In this document: positions 1 through 8,583 of the stretch, one piece after another | How the letters are laid out: every line of letters starts with the position of its first letter | Numbering within the stretch: position 1 is the first letter of the stretch | From: an uncultured Clostridia bacterium | GTDB taxonomy: Bacteria > Bacillota > Clostridia > Christensenellales > Aristaeellaceae | Length of the DNA stretch: 64,000 nucleotides | Assembly: GCA_937886445.1 (NCBI GenBank) | Contig: CALGBY010000135.1 | Location: forward strand, 1 to 64,000 | Reading direction: 5' to 3' | Position numbers and translations under genes: made by a program | The notes under the pieces: generated by a model | Database searches by the model: none | The model's input: the letters and a program-made list of their open reading frames with translations, nothing else | What the model was told of the DNA's origin: nothing

Positions 1-190
1 ACCTCCTTTTGTATGCGGTAAACCCTGTTACCACTGATTGTTAGTCCAGTCTGTATTATACAGGTAAATCCACGAACCTACAAACTGGAGGTCATTACAT
101 ATTGTCTAAAATCATAAACATGCAAAAAACAGGAAAAACCAAAAGGAAAAAGAGCAATGAATGTCGAATAATACTACTGAGGTGAAGGCA
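1..190. other. Left edge, no gene recognised
   Basis: No supportable coding region. The last bases before the transposase start at 191 carry a ribosome site (GAGGTGAAGGCA). The IS left terminal inverted repeat should lie in or left of this stretch, but I cannot delimit it without the right end, which has been lost. Confidence 0.4.
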
Positions 191-690
191 ATGGCAGCAG
201 TAATTCGACGGTACGAAGTAACCGATGAGGAATAGGAGCGGATCAAGCCATACATTCCGGAAGAACAGACGGGCAGCTCACGCGGAAGACCTTCCAAGGA
301 TTCCAGAACAATGCTCAACGGAATCTTCTGGATTCTGCGGAGCGGAGCTTCCTGGCGGGATCTTCCCGAAAGATATGGTCCCTGGCAAACCGTGTATAAG
401 CGATTCGCAAAATGGTCAGATGCGGGGATCTTTGAAAGAATCTTTACGGATCTTGCCGCGGATGCAGATATGCAGGATATCAGTATTGACAGCACCTGTA
501 TCAAAGCTCATAAGTCGAGCGCAGGTGCAAAAAAAGAGAAATTCTGACTGCCCCAAAACCGATCCAAAAATTGAAGGAAAACGCGAGAGATTCGAGAAGA
601 ATCAATGCATCGGAATCACTCGAGGCGGCAGAAACAGCAAGATACATGCAGTAGTGGACGCTCTGGGAAATCCGATTTACGTTCAGCTAG
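191..690 (+). pseudogene. Broken IS5-family transposase (two frames, 3' truncated)
   Basis: Remnant of an IS5/IS427-type DDE transposase. The first frame begins at ATG 191 behind a good ribosome site; its 15th codon is TAG (233-235) exactly where relatives have Trp (context DEE-W-ERIKP), so a TGG to TAG nonsense change is likely. The frame continues with the family pattern 'FWILRSGASWRDLP..YGPWQTVYKRF' and the DDE aspartate in 'SIDST', ending at 545-547. An A-run at 529-535 sits where this IS group shifts frame; the +1 frame continues with 'GRNSKIHAVVDALGNPI'. The reading then breaks off around 685-690 after 'YVQL', where the sequence becomes the truncated helicase of the opposite strand, so the C-terminal catalytic part is absent. 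Inactive in cis; seen directly except that the original Trp is inferred from family knowledge. Confidence 0.8.
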
Positions 691-868
691 CTATGCGTTT
701 ACCGCCGTTTTCCAGCAAAAAATCTGCAAAACGGCTGTCATTATAGATATCAAAAAAAGGATACTGGGAGTAAAGGAAACCTGTTTTCTCCGCACCAAAC
801 ACTTCTTCAAATAAATGAATGAAGAGATTTTCTGCTCCGGATCCGGACACGGCGCGCAACTCACTCAT
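683..868 (-). pseudogene. 5' fragment of a DEAD/DEAH-type helicase gene
   Basis: A 62-residue N-terminal fragment starting at ATG 868-866 (ribosome site GGAGG 7 nt upstream), beginning MSELRAVSGSGAENLF and ending at 'ENGGKRIA'. This resembles the N-terminal endonuclease-like region of large SF2 DEAD/DEAH helicases in which the text continues with an acidic 'IEIDDE'-type motif. Here it is cut by fusion to the interior of the IS transposase at about 685-692, giving a stop after three foreign bases. It follows the MazG-like gene by 2 nt, so the pair was an operon. Family assignment is from memory of the N-terminal pattern only; no helicase motifs remain. Confidence 0.55.
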
Positions 869-870
869 GG

Positions 871-1194
871 TCATTCCTCCGACCAAACTTCAGTCAACAA
901 CAGCTTTTTTTCAAAACCACCGCGCTTTGCTGCCTTTTCATGCCGGATTTTCTCAACTTCCTCGATGGAACTTCCGCGTGCGACAGCCACCGCCCGGATA
1001 ACCTCCAGCAGATCCGCCAATTCTTCCATGGATTTGCTTTCCTGATACTCAGCCAGTTCTTCGTTCAATTTGGCATCAAGCATTAAAATATAATCAGAAT
1101 CGGAAAGAATCGAGGTGGAGCATGTCTTTCCGGAGGCAGTAATAATATCAGGGATCAAATCACGAACCAGTTTGTTGTATTCGATCTTTTTCAT
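871..1194 (-). CDS. MazG-like phosphoribosyl-ATP pyrophosphohydrolase-type protein
   Basis: About 107 residues, all-alpha NTP-pyrophosphohydrolase type (MazG/HisE superfamily). The N-terminal 'YNKLVRDLIPDII' is the signature of the small stand-alone members; a metal-binding acidic pair is visible as 'LNEELAEY' and 'MEELADLLEVI' (EExxE...ExxD arrangement). These enzymes hydrolyse nucleoside triphosphates to monophosphates. ATG at 1194 is chosen over GTG 1203 because the purine-rich GGTGG lies just ahead of it. It lies immediately upstream of the broken helicase gene, an arrangement common in defence or stress loci, but its actual substrate cannot be told from sequence. Confidence 0.75.
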   Translation of the reverse strand: MKKIEYNKLVRDLIPDIITASGKTCSTSILSDSDYILMLDAKLNEELAEYQESKSMEELADLLEVIRAVAVARGSSIEEVEKIRHEKAAKRGGFEKKLLLTEVWSEE

Positions 1195-1419
1195 ACAGAC
1201 CACCTATGTTCATCCTTTCCCATTTCTATAGTATGATCACCGATAGATTCTTCATAATGCTCTTTACTGAAAGCACCCCGCTAAAGTATGCTGTTCATCG
1301 TCTTTGCCTGACGAAGGTAGAATTACTTCCACTTCTCATCGGGTGATAGCTGATTCATACTGTATCAGTTTCGAAGTTCATACCAGGTTCGTCATCCCTT
1401 TAGTGAATATGTGTTAATA
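1195..1419. other. Intergenic gap in island
   Basis: AT-rich spacer of 225 bases between the UvrD-like gene and the MazG-like gene; I see no gene, clear terminator or repeat in it. Confidence 0.4.
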
Positions 1420-4400
1420 TTATTCTCCATGGTATAAATCTGGTACAGTTTGCTTGCGTATCAATTTGGTTGATTCGATATGGCGAGGATGCTCTTGATT
1501 GGCAAACTGTACTTCGCAAACATTACCCGATTCATCTGTGGAAATGATAGTACCTTCGCCAAAGACCGTGTGCAGAACAGAATCTCCGGGCAGAAATACT
1601 GCGGAATCATTACTCCTGTTTAGTCTTTGTTCATCTCGGTAGATAAGTGCTTTTGCTTCAGATACAAGTCTTTCTTCCAGTTCATCCGTGTATTCAAGCA
1701 AACTCTTTTCTATGTTGAATATAAATCGAGAAGGATACCGGAATGAATGAGCATAGGTATAGCCTTCTGCGTCGCTTAGGAATAGAGCAGTCTGTGCACG
1801 TGTCATGGCCACATAAGCCAAACGTCGTTCTTCTTCCATGTGTTCTTTACATACTGCTTTGGACGACGGGAATATTCCTTCGTTCATGCTACAGACAAAT
1901 ACATAAGGGAATTCCAAACCTTTAGCAGAATGGGCTGTCATTAACTTGACACTGTTCTTCTTTTCGTCCATATCCATATTTGTCATGAGTGCCATTTTAG
2001 AAAGATAATCTTCCAAACTGGTATCTTCACCCGCCTGCTCCTCATAGGCAATAATGGATTGCTTAAGTTCTGCGAGATTCTCCTGGCGTTCATCTTCACC
2101 AGCACGTTGAATCATTTCTCCATAACCACTTTCATGGAGAAGATGCTCAAACAAATCGGATACGCTATATTTTCCGTATTCGGCTTGATATTTTTCAATT
2201 AGGCAGATGTAACCTTTGGCCTCTGTTTTTGTAAACAGTTCATCTTCTTGCTCGACTAGCAGTTTCATACTTTGATAAAGAGAACAATGGTTTTCAATTG
2301 AATGGGCTTTTAGTTTTGCAATGCGTTTCTCCCCGATATTTCTGCGTGGTTCATTAACTGTCCGGAGGAAAGATATATCATCCTGGTAAATCAACATACG
2401 CAGATAACAAAGTAAATCCTTAATCTCCTTGCGCTCGTAAAAGCTCATTCCGCTCCAGACCATGTATGGAATACGCTTTTTTATAAGTGCTTCTTCAATA
2501 GAACGTGAAACGTAGTGAGCTCTGTATAATATGGCAAAATCTTTATATGGGATACCGGCATCGTGAATCCTCTCAATAAGCTTTGCAATCCACTCGCCTT
2601 CTTCATATACTGTTTTTGCATGATGATATACCGTTTGTACATCACTAGTTTTGTACGGTATCAAGTCCTTCTCAAAACGCTCTGTATTATAACGAATAAG
2701 GGAATTGGATGCATATATGATGTTGGGCGAAGAACGATAATTACGCGTCATAAGTATTGTTTTTGTTCCGGGATGTTGCTCACTAAAATTGAGAATATAC
2801 CTCACATCTGCACCCTGGAATGAGTAAATCACCTGATCCGGATCCCCAACAACGAATAGATTATGATGATAATCCTGAAGCATTTCGCAGAGCGATTTCT
2901 GGGTTTTGCTCACATCCTGATATTCATCAACCATGATGTATTCAAGCCGCTTTTGCCATTTTAACAAAACGTCTTTATATTTCTCAAAAATATGGATTGT
3001 GAACAAAATCAAATCATTGAAATCCAGCCCGAAGCTTTTATGCTGCTCATAAAGATATCCAAAGAAAATCTTATCAAACACAGTACTCGCGTCACGATAC
3101 TTTTCCAGAAGAAAAGTTTCATTTGGACAGGTCAATAGTTCGATATAGACATCTGGATTGAGGATTTTTCTATCTTGAATACTCTTTCTCGCCTCTTTGA
3201 ATGTCATATCGTTGGCTGTAAGGCCGTTTTCTTTGTACACATTTTTCAGGATACTCTCTGTATCTTCCTGATCCAGAATCATAAAGTTTTTTTGCCAATT
3301 CACCCGAGGCGCATCTGCTCTTAAAACCTGTACGCAAAAACCATGAAAAGTACAAATCAAAGCCAGATCACTATCACCAATCATAGCTCTGACACGTTTC
3401 TTCATTTCCTGCGCTGCTTTGTTCGTGAATGTGACGCACAAAATGTTAGCTGTATTAACACCCAACTCATTGACCAAATACACATAACGATTTGTCAAAG
3501 CACGGGTTTTCCCGGAACCTGCACCGGCAACAACTAATACCGGTCCTTCTGTTGTTTTTACAGCTTCGATTTGTTCTTCATTTAGCGACTGTAAACAAGC
3601 CGGTATAACAGATGCGAGCGTCATTGATGAACTATCAATAGTAGACACGGTCTCTTTATCCGAATCAGATGTACTCTCTGAAACCAGCGATTCACCGGCG
3701 GATATTTTTTCAATTTCCTTTGAGTAAGTCAGGATATCAGAAGGAGAAGCAGAGGGGTTAAGATGCTTTGCAAGTTGTGCGGTTTCTTCATAAGTCCAAA
3801 CGAGCATTTTCATCAGATGCTGATTCATCTCTGTAAGTTCAGATACCTCCTTTTCTAACGCCGCAATATCTGTTAATGGGGATAAATCGCCCATTTCTTC
3901 CGGCATAGAGCATGGTAACGGATTACCATCGGATAGGCCATCTACAGACACGCATATTTCCGACTGGGTATTATTGATCTGAGGATTCGTTTTCTCAATC
4001 GGTTGTTCAGCAGCCGATTCACTTCCAAATAATGCTTCCTTCAGACGGCTGTTTTCTTCTCTATACGCCTCGATGCATTTCTCAAGTTCTGAGTAGTCAT
4101 CAATCCTTTTCTGAAGTAAACAAATTTGTTGTTCTTTTTCTTTCAGTGCGGTTTCAAGCGCTGCAGAAGTAATTACAAGATCCTCAGAATGTGCTGAAAT
4201 TCTTGAAATGCTTTCATTAATATTCACTATCTGTTCTCTTAGATCAACAATTTCTGCGGACAAATCCCTTTCATGGTTTGCTGCCTCTTGATTTAACCTT
4301 TCCATTTCCAAGCGACTTTGCTCGAGAAGCTCGTGTAACCGATTCAATTCATATTCATGATTCTTACACTTTTCTTCCAGAAACAAGGCTTTTTCTGCGT

Positions 4401-4596
4401 CTTTTACCGCTTCTTCCAGTTTTCGCTGCGTATCATCGTGGGCTTCTTTTTCTGCCTTATACATACTCGTTGCGTGGCGGAAATTACCCTGTTCTTTTTC
4501 CAAAGCAGCCTTCAGATCAATGATGCGGCACTTAAGGCAAAAGCCGGAATCCTCCTCATGCAAAAGTAACTTTCCGCATTTTTGACAACGAGCCAT
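1420..4596 (-). CDS. Zinc-ribbon, coiled-coil UvrD/PcrA-type helicase (1058 aa)
   Basis: SF1A 3'-5' DNA helicase with an unusual N-terminus. Residues 4-24 hold a CxxC...CxxC zinc ribbon; residues about 25-190 and 240-275 are heptad-rich coiled coil; a Ser/Thr-rich linker follows. The helicase core starts with the Q-motif LNEEQIEAV (338-346), Walker A GAGSGKT (358-364), Walker B VDEYQD (556-561), motif III GDPDQ..YSFQGAD, motif IV NYRSSPNI, motif V TAHSAKGLE, motif VI EEERRLAYVAMTRA. The C-terminus (PGDSVLHTVFGEGTI) matches the Tudor-like tail of PcrA. Ordinary PcrA lacks the roughly 330-residue N-terminal extension. It lies 78 nt downstream of, and co-directional with, the DUF262/DUF1524 gene, so the two are probably one transcript and may form a defence module. 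AAGGAG ribosome site fixes the start. Confidence 0.9.
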   Translation of the reverse strand: MARCQKCGKLLLHEEDSGFCLKCRIIDLKAALEKEQGNFRHATSMYKAEKEAHDDTQRKLEEAVKDAEKALFLEEKCKNHEYELNRLHELLEQSRLEMERLNQEAANHERDLSAEIVDLREQIVNINESISRISAHSEDLVITSAALETALKEKEQQICLLQKRIDDYSELEKCIEAYREENSRLKEALFGSESAAEQPIEKTNPQINNTQSEICVSVDGLSDGNPLPCSMPEEMGDLSPLTDIAALEKEVSELTEMNQHLMKMLVWTYEETAQLAKHLNPSASPSDILTYSKEIEKISAGESLVSESTSDSDKETVSTIDSSSMTLASVIPACLQSLNEEQIEAVKTTEGPVLVVAGAGSGKTRALTNRYVYLVNELGVNTANILCVTFTNKAAQEMKKRVRAMIGDSDLALICTFHGFCVQVLRADAPRVNWQKNFMILDQEDTESILKNVYKENGLTANDMTFKEARKSIQDRKILNPDVYIELLTCPNETFLLEKYRDASTVFDKIFFGYLYEQHKSFGLDFNDLILFTIHIFEKYKDVLLKWQKRLEYIMVDEYQDVSKTQKSLCEMLQDYHHNLFVVGDPDQVIYSFQGADVRYILNFSEQHPGTKTILMTRNYRSSPNIIYASNSLIRYNTERFEKDLIPYKTSDVQTVYHHAKTVYEEGEWIAKLIERIHDAGIPYKDFAILYRAHYVSRSIEEALIKKRIPYMVWSGMSFYERKEIKDLLCYLRMLIYQDDISFLRTVNEPRRNIGEKRIAKLKAHSIENHCSLYQSMKLLVEQEDELFTKTEAKGYICLIEKYQAEYGKYSVSDLFEHLLHESGYGEMIQRAGEDERQENLAELKQSIIAYEEQAGEDTSLEDYLSKMALMTNMDMDEKKNSVKLMTAHSAKGLEFPYVFVCSMNEGIFPSSKAVCKEHMEEERRLAYVAMTRAQTALFLSDAEGYTYAHSFRYPSRFIFNIEKSLLEYTDELEERLVSEAKALIYRDEQRLNRSNDSAVFLPGDSVLHTVFGEGTIISTDESGNVCEVQFANQEHPRHIESTKLIRKQTVPDLYHGE

Positions 4597-4674
4597 GATT
4601 GTTTCTCCTTACCAGAAGTATATTTATGCAAAAATACTGAGCTATTCAACAAAGAAAGTGATATGAAAAAATTC

Positions 4675-6585
4675 TTATTGAAGATAATTTATCGTAATGA
4701 ACGACTGCAAGTCAGCAACGCTTGTAAAGTATCGATACCCATATTTGCTAACTATTGCTTGCGTTTCTGCTGTTTCGTTCAGAAGCAATGCAACTGGCTC
4801 GCTTAGCCCAGATTGAATCCCCTGCGGCCAGGCCAAATCAATGATCGCCGCTACTTGTCCATTGATATCCACGATTTCATGATTCATGACACCTTCACTC
4901 AGACCATGTTCAACCATCCACTGAAGCATACCTTCGATTTCCTCTTCTTCATCAGCAGCATTATTATAACTCTTCGAAGCGAAGTCTTGTATGCTTACTT
5001 CTCCCAGTTGCCCCTGATAAAGGGAATTCAAAAGTTTATTTGCCGCTTGTGCCAGCAAAATTCGACGAGCTTCCAGGAATTTCTCATAGTTCTCAATCTT
5101 CCAAAGATTCGGATCAGAAGGAATCCAGTGAGTGTCCATTGCACCAGGGCACTTTTCACGATAGATAGGAAAATACTCTTCAGGAGGCCTATTCGATATA
5201 GTGATATTCGTATCCTTAGTCAGGAACGCATAATTGCCAAGAGCATTTACTATTGCTTTGCTCTTTCCGGCTTTATACAGTAAATCCTTTGGAAATATGT
5301 GGTGAACATCCAACGTAGAATTCTTACCCAGCAAATTGTTACGTAATTCAAGATTCGTGCCCCAATCTCGGCAGTTACTGGTTCTTGTAAGCAAATAAAG
5401 AAGCGGGTAGAAACGTGATCCAGTACTCCAACCCCAGAAGTCTTCTGGGCGAATAATCAAGTCGCCACGGCTCTGTTTCAGTTGACGAATAAGACCATCT
5501 ATACCTTCACCACGATTTATTGTATTCAAATCCTGTGCTAAGGCACTTTCTGTTGAACCAGCATAACGACCCCACAGAAAAGCATGTACAAACCAATAAA
5601 GCAACCTATCCCATTCGGCACTTCCGGAAAGCTTCCAGTTGTGATAACGAAGATACCCAATCATAGTAACAACAGCAAATACACTGCCAAGCACACGACC
5701 ATGATCAAGGCCTAATCGTGAACCAATATGATCCAAACAAGACCCAATCATCTCATCTGCTTTTCTTAATGTTTTTTTGAATTCATCAGTACCAACATTA
5801 CCCAGAAAAGAAAAATATGGCTGACCAGTAATATAGACTGTAACGCAACGTAGCAACCAATCAAGAGTGAAGTCGTAGCCTGCATTACGGTATTTTTGAA
5901 GCACCTTCTTCATTTCATCTCTGGCGTCCGGCCAAGCACCACAAATCTTTGCTAATGCTAAATCACCCTTACTCAGTTTCGTGCCACCACTATTAACATT
6001 GTTAAATATTTCAACTACAACATCAATATTTTTATCTTCACCAGATACCGTTTGAACATGAATATCCAGTTTCTTAATGCCATCTAGTCTGTTAAGTTTA
6101 TCAATGTTATCCATCCAAAATGTTGCATTTTCCGGGTTTTCCTTTATTTTGTTTTTTAGAAATCCAGAGGCGTCCAATTGCATCAATTCCGTAACGCTAA
6201 TCCAAGAAGGATCATTCTTCATTTTTGCTGCCATGTAAAACTCAAACGTTTCATCGACCACATTGAAGTACAGATTTGTAAATGAATCTGCATTTCCATC
6301 AAAAAACTTTGGGGGCTTACCGCGGATTACACCATATAGTGAAGTCATACGCTGTTGGCCATCCAAAATCAAATTTACATTACCAGAGGTTAACGGTCCA
6401 TCTCCACGAGCCAAGGTTTCATCAGTTTGTGTATTCCAAACCAATAATTCTCCAATCGGATATCCCCGGTATAACGAGTTCATCAGTCTGCGTACCTGAT
6501 CACGATTCCAAACATACCCACGCTGAAAAACAGGCATCGCATAACTTCCAAGATCAATTTGGCTTAGTATTGTACTGATATCCAT
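4675..6585 (-). CDS. GmrSD-like DUF262/DUF1524 (HNH) restriction protein
   Basis: 636 residues in the layout of fused GmrS-GmrD type IV restriction enzymes. N-terminal DUF262 (ParB/sulfiredoxin-like NTPase) shows FQRGYVW (20-26) and the signature DGQQR (75-79) with NSGGTKLSKGDLALAK near 200. The C-terminal DUF1524 HNH-type nuclease shows DVHHIFPK (426-433) followed by ALGNYAFL and a downstream Asn. GmrSD enzymes use nucleotide hydrolysis to cut DNA with modified cytosines; other DUF262/DUF1524 proteins (BrxU, SspE) act in phage defence too. About 120 residues after the HNH part are unassigned. Start fixed by GGAGGTTTCATT before ATG. First gene of a likely two-gene unit with the UvrD-like helicase. 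Codon use is AT-rich, as for acquired genes. Confidence 0.9.
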   Translation of the reverse strand: MDISTILSQIDLGSYAMPVFQRGYVWNRDQVRRLMNSLYRGYPIGELLVWNTQTDETLARGDGPLTSGNVNLILDGQQRMTSLYGVIRGKPPKFFDGNADSFTNLYFNVVDETFEFYMAAKMKNDPSWISVTELMQLDASGFLKNKIKENPENATFWMDNIDKLNRLDGIKKLDIHVQTVSGEDKNIDVVVEIFNNVNSGGTKLSKGDLALAKICGAWPDARDEMKKVLQKYRNAGYDFTLDWLLRCVTVYITGQPYFSFLGNVGTDEFKKTLRKADEMIGSCLDHIGSRLGLDHGRVLGSVFAVVTMIGYLRYHNWKLSGSAEWDRLLYWFVHAFLWGRYAGSTESALAQDLNTINRGEGIDGLIRQLKQSRGDLIIRPEDFWGWSTGSRFYPLLYLLTRTSNCRDWGTNLELRNNLLGKNSTLDVHHIFPKDLLYKAGKSKAIVNALGNYAFLTKDTNITISNRPPEEYFPIYREKCPGAMDTHWIPSDPNLWKIENYEKFLEARRILLAQAANKLLNSLYQGQLGEVSIQDFASKSYNNAADEEEEIEGMLQWMVEHGLSEGVMNHEIVDINGQVAAIIDLAWPQGIQSGLSEPVALLLNETAETQAIVSKYGYRYFTSVADLQSFITINYLQ

Positions 6586-7149
6586 AATGAAACCTCCGCA
6601 ATGAATTTGTTCTGATGTTCATTAACACAAACAGCTACTTTTTTACTCCAATGTAGCATCAACTCACGTCTGTGAAAAACTACATGCCAAGTTTTGAACA
6701 ATAATGCAAATACTTTAAAGAAAGTCCTCTGTATTTATTTGCTGCTTCTTTATTATAACCTAATTTGCCGTTTTTGAAGAATACAAATATGAATTCTCAA
6801 CAAATACACCTTAGATATTATATCACATGACTATGCCAGATACAATGTTTTGTCTATCCTCATTCTATAAATTTTCATTAACAGTTGTCATCCTTTCGTG
6901 CATCTTATCAGACTTGATCCGTTTGAAGAAACGATCTGGTCTGATGACACATAGCCAAGAAAATCAGCGGCTGAAAAAAACGAGTGAATGCATGTTTGAA
7001 AAAGCTTTCTGGCTTTGCAGTAGTCAACGCAAGAAAATTTTTGCGTTGAGTTTTGCAATTGAGGGCGACCCGATTTTTTCAAAAGCACTGTAGCCCTTGT
7101 TCCCGTGCCTTCGTATATATTGCTGTAAACCATTAAGGAGGTAATGAAC
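6586..7149. other. Intergenic region between defence genes and peptide gene
   Basis: AT-rich, 564 bases. Contains a TATAAT-like -10 for the minus-strand nuclease gene (complement of 6752-6757, -35 weak) and a perfect 9-bp inverted repeat TCAACGCAA / TTGCGTTGA (7024-7032 and 7041-7049) about 100 nt upstream of the peptide start. Short open frames here have no ribosome site or recognisable domains. Confidence 0.4.
7024..7049. promoter_or_regulatory. Perfect 9-bp inverted repeat upstream of peptide gene
   Basis: TCAACGCAA and TTGCGTTGA separated by 8 nt. Could be an operator, a leader hairpin or an old terminator (not followed by a clean T-run). Its position ahead of an orphan peptide gene makes regulation possible, but nothing more can be said. 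Confidence 0.4.
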
Positions 7150-7422
7150 ATGAACATCAACAACATCAACAATAAACAAATTCATGAAATCAGTGAACAG
7201 GAACTTCAATTCGTCAACGGCGGATGCCCCTTTTTCATCGTCGAACCGGAAGCCCCGGGTCCGCGTTATACCTACATCCACAATAACTGCGGTGGCAAGA
7301 TCGAAAATGTGGGCAATCTGATCAAAATGTGCCGCTGCCGCAAATGCGGTGAGGAGCACTACACCTGCTTCTCATTCGATTATACTGAATTCGAAAGAAA
7401 GATTCCGGTTCCGAAATCGTAA
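7150..7422 (+). CDS. Double-glycine leader peptide precursor with Cys-rich core
   Basis: About 90-residue precursor. The N-terminus ends in ISEQELQFVNGG, a textbook double-glycine leader (acidic/Leu pattern then Gly-Gly) of the kind cut and exported by C39-peptidase ABC transporters. The roughly 65-residue core starts with Cys and contains CGGK...CRCRKCGEEHYTC, whose paired cysteines resemble a zinc ribbon or a disulfide scaffold. AGGAGG ends at 7141, only 2 nt from the first ATG (7144) but 8 nt from the ATG at 7150, which is therefore preferred. No transporter, immunity gene or modifying enzyme is visible nearby, so it is an orphan precursor: bacteriocin, signal peptide, or substrate of a distant exporter. 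Function inferred only from the leader. Confidence 0.7.
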   Translation: MNINNINNKQIHEISEQELQFVNGGCPFFIVEPEAPGPRYTYIHNNCGGKIENVGNLIKMCRCRKCGEEHYTCFSFDYTEFERKIPVPKS

Positions 7423-7561
7423 CATACGCAAAACCGGCAGCCTGCACAGCATGGTAAACGAACGGATCAAGATCTTTAAGATACCGCCCTTTGCTGCCCT
7501 GACAGCGTTTTACCTATTCCGATATATATTATCAAAAATGCAATATTCCTCAGAAAATAAA

Positions 7562-7594
7562 CGGCGCATGGTGATTTATACTCATCATGCGCCG
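7562..7594. terminator. Hairpin downstream of peptide gene
   Basis: CGGCGCATGGTGA and TCATCATGCGCCG form a 13-bp stem with one wobble. No T-run follows on either strand, so it may be a processing or stalling hairpin rather than a full intrinsic terminator between the convergent peptide and formamidase genes. Confidence 0.5.
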
Positions 7595-7693
7595 TATGCT
7601 GTTCAGGTCAATGATGACTTATCATCCAATCATCATATGATACGCGTTTGCGAGACACTGCGGAACAGACAGAGCCGAAAACGGCCGTAATGC

Positions 7694-8569
7694 TTACGCC
7701 CTGATCAGTTCCGCCGGTAAACCGGCTCTGACCGTTACCTTCGGGTCCACCGTCTGGCAGATCGCCAGATCACATTTCATGCTCATCAGCATGCCCGCGT
7801 CTGTTCTCTCCCAGCCTTCAGAGACCAAAATATCAAACATCTGACGTACCGCCAGCTCGCTGCATTCCTCCAGACTGTCACCGGACGCGATCACTGAGAA
7901 CACGCCGTTCCGTAATACCGCAGGCATCCGCAGCTCCGGCTTTGCCTTGATCACATCCACGCGCACCGTCACCTCTCCTGCGGCTTCCAGTCCGTACTGG
8001 AACACTTCCCCGTCGCCCATCACAGCGTGCAGATCGCCCATCGCCAGCAGCGCGCCTTCCGCGTTCACCGGGAAATATATCTCAGCCCCGGCCCCGATCT
8101 GCGTGCAGTCCATATTCCCGCCATGGTGCCACGGCGTCACCGTATCCACCGGTTCTCCCGCGGGCGCCACTCCGATCACGCCGATCATCGGCGAAACCGG
8201 AAACACCTTGTTCCCGATCTTCACCTTTCCCTCCGAGAGGTCAAAGGTACGGAACATTTTGTCTCCCTGAATGTTTTTGAAGCAATCACAGCCAAACCCA
8301 GTGCCCATAAAGCCCCAATCGGCCAGCCGGATCTCTTCGACAGTCACCTTCAGCACATCCCCGGGGCACGCGCCTTCCACATACAGCGGCCCGGTCGCAG
8401 GGTTGGAAATGTACTTCCCTGTATAATCCCTTTTCGCGTCCCGCGACACCGCCCCGTCTGAGCAATCCATCGTTTCAAACACAACGGTTTCTCCCGCCCT
8501 GCAAGTGGCCGCGGGAATATTGTTCCGGTCCATCCATCCTATTTTGTGTTCCTTCCCGATCCGAATCAT
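7694..8569 (-). CDS. Acetamidase/formamidase family protein
   Basis: About 291 residues of the FmdA/AmdA family, cytosolic zinc-dependent hydrolases that release ammonia from formamide or short amides. Family features seen: early 'AGETVVFETMDCSDG', 'NPATGPLYVEGACPGDVLKV', 'HHGGNMDCTQIGAGAEIYFPV', and 'GDLHAVMGDGEV' (metal-site His and Asp). The ATG at 8569 is preferred to one at 8587 because AGGGGAG lies 7 nt before it; the 8587 ATG overlaps the stop of the upstream gene. It follows the SGNH hydrolase gene directly, so both are probably one transcript. The exact amide substrate is unknown. Confidence 0.88.
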   Translation of the reverse strand: MIRIGKEHKIGWMDRNNIPAATCRAGETVVFETMDCSDGAVSRDAKRDYTGKYISNPATGPLYVEGACPGDVLKVTVEEIRLADWGFMGTGFGCDCFKNIQGDKMFRTFDLSEGKVKIGNKVFPVSPMIGVIGVAPAGEPVDTVTPWHHGGNMDCTQIGAGAEIYFPVNAEGALLAMGDLHAVMGDGEVFQYGLEAAGEVTVRVDVIKAKPELRMPAVLRNGVFSVIASGDSLEECSELAVRQMFDILVSEGWERTDAGMLMSMKCDLAICQTVDPKVTVRAGLPAELIRA

Positions 8570-8583
8570 ACTGATTTCTCCCC

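Noticed and set aside
6827..7093. Possible small gene upstream of the peptide gene
   Set aside because: No ribosome site, no domain, contains the 9-bp inverted repeat; more likely regulatory DNA.
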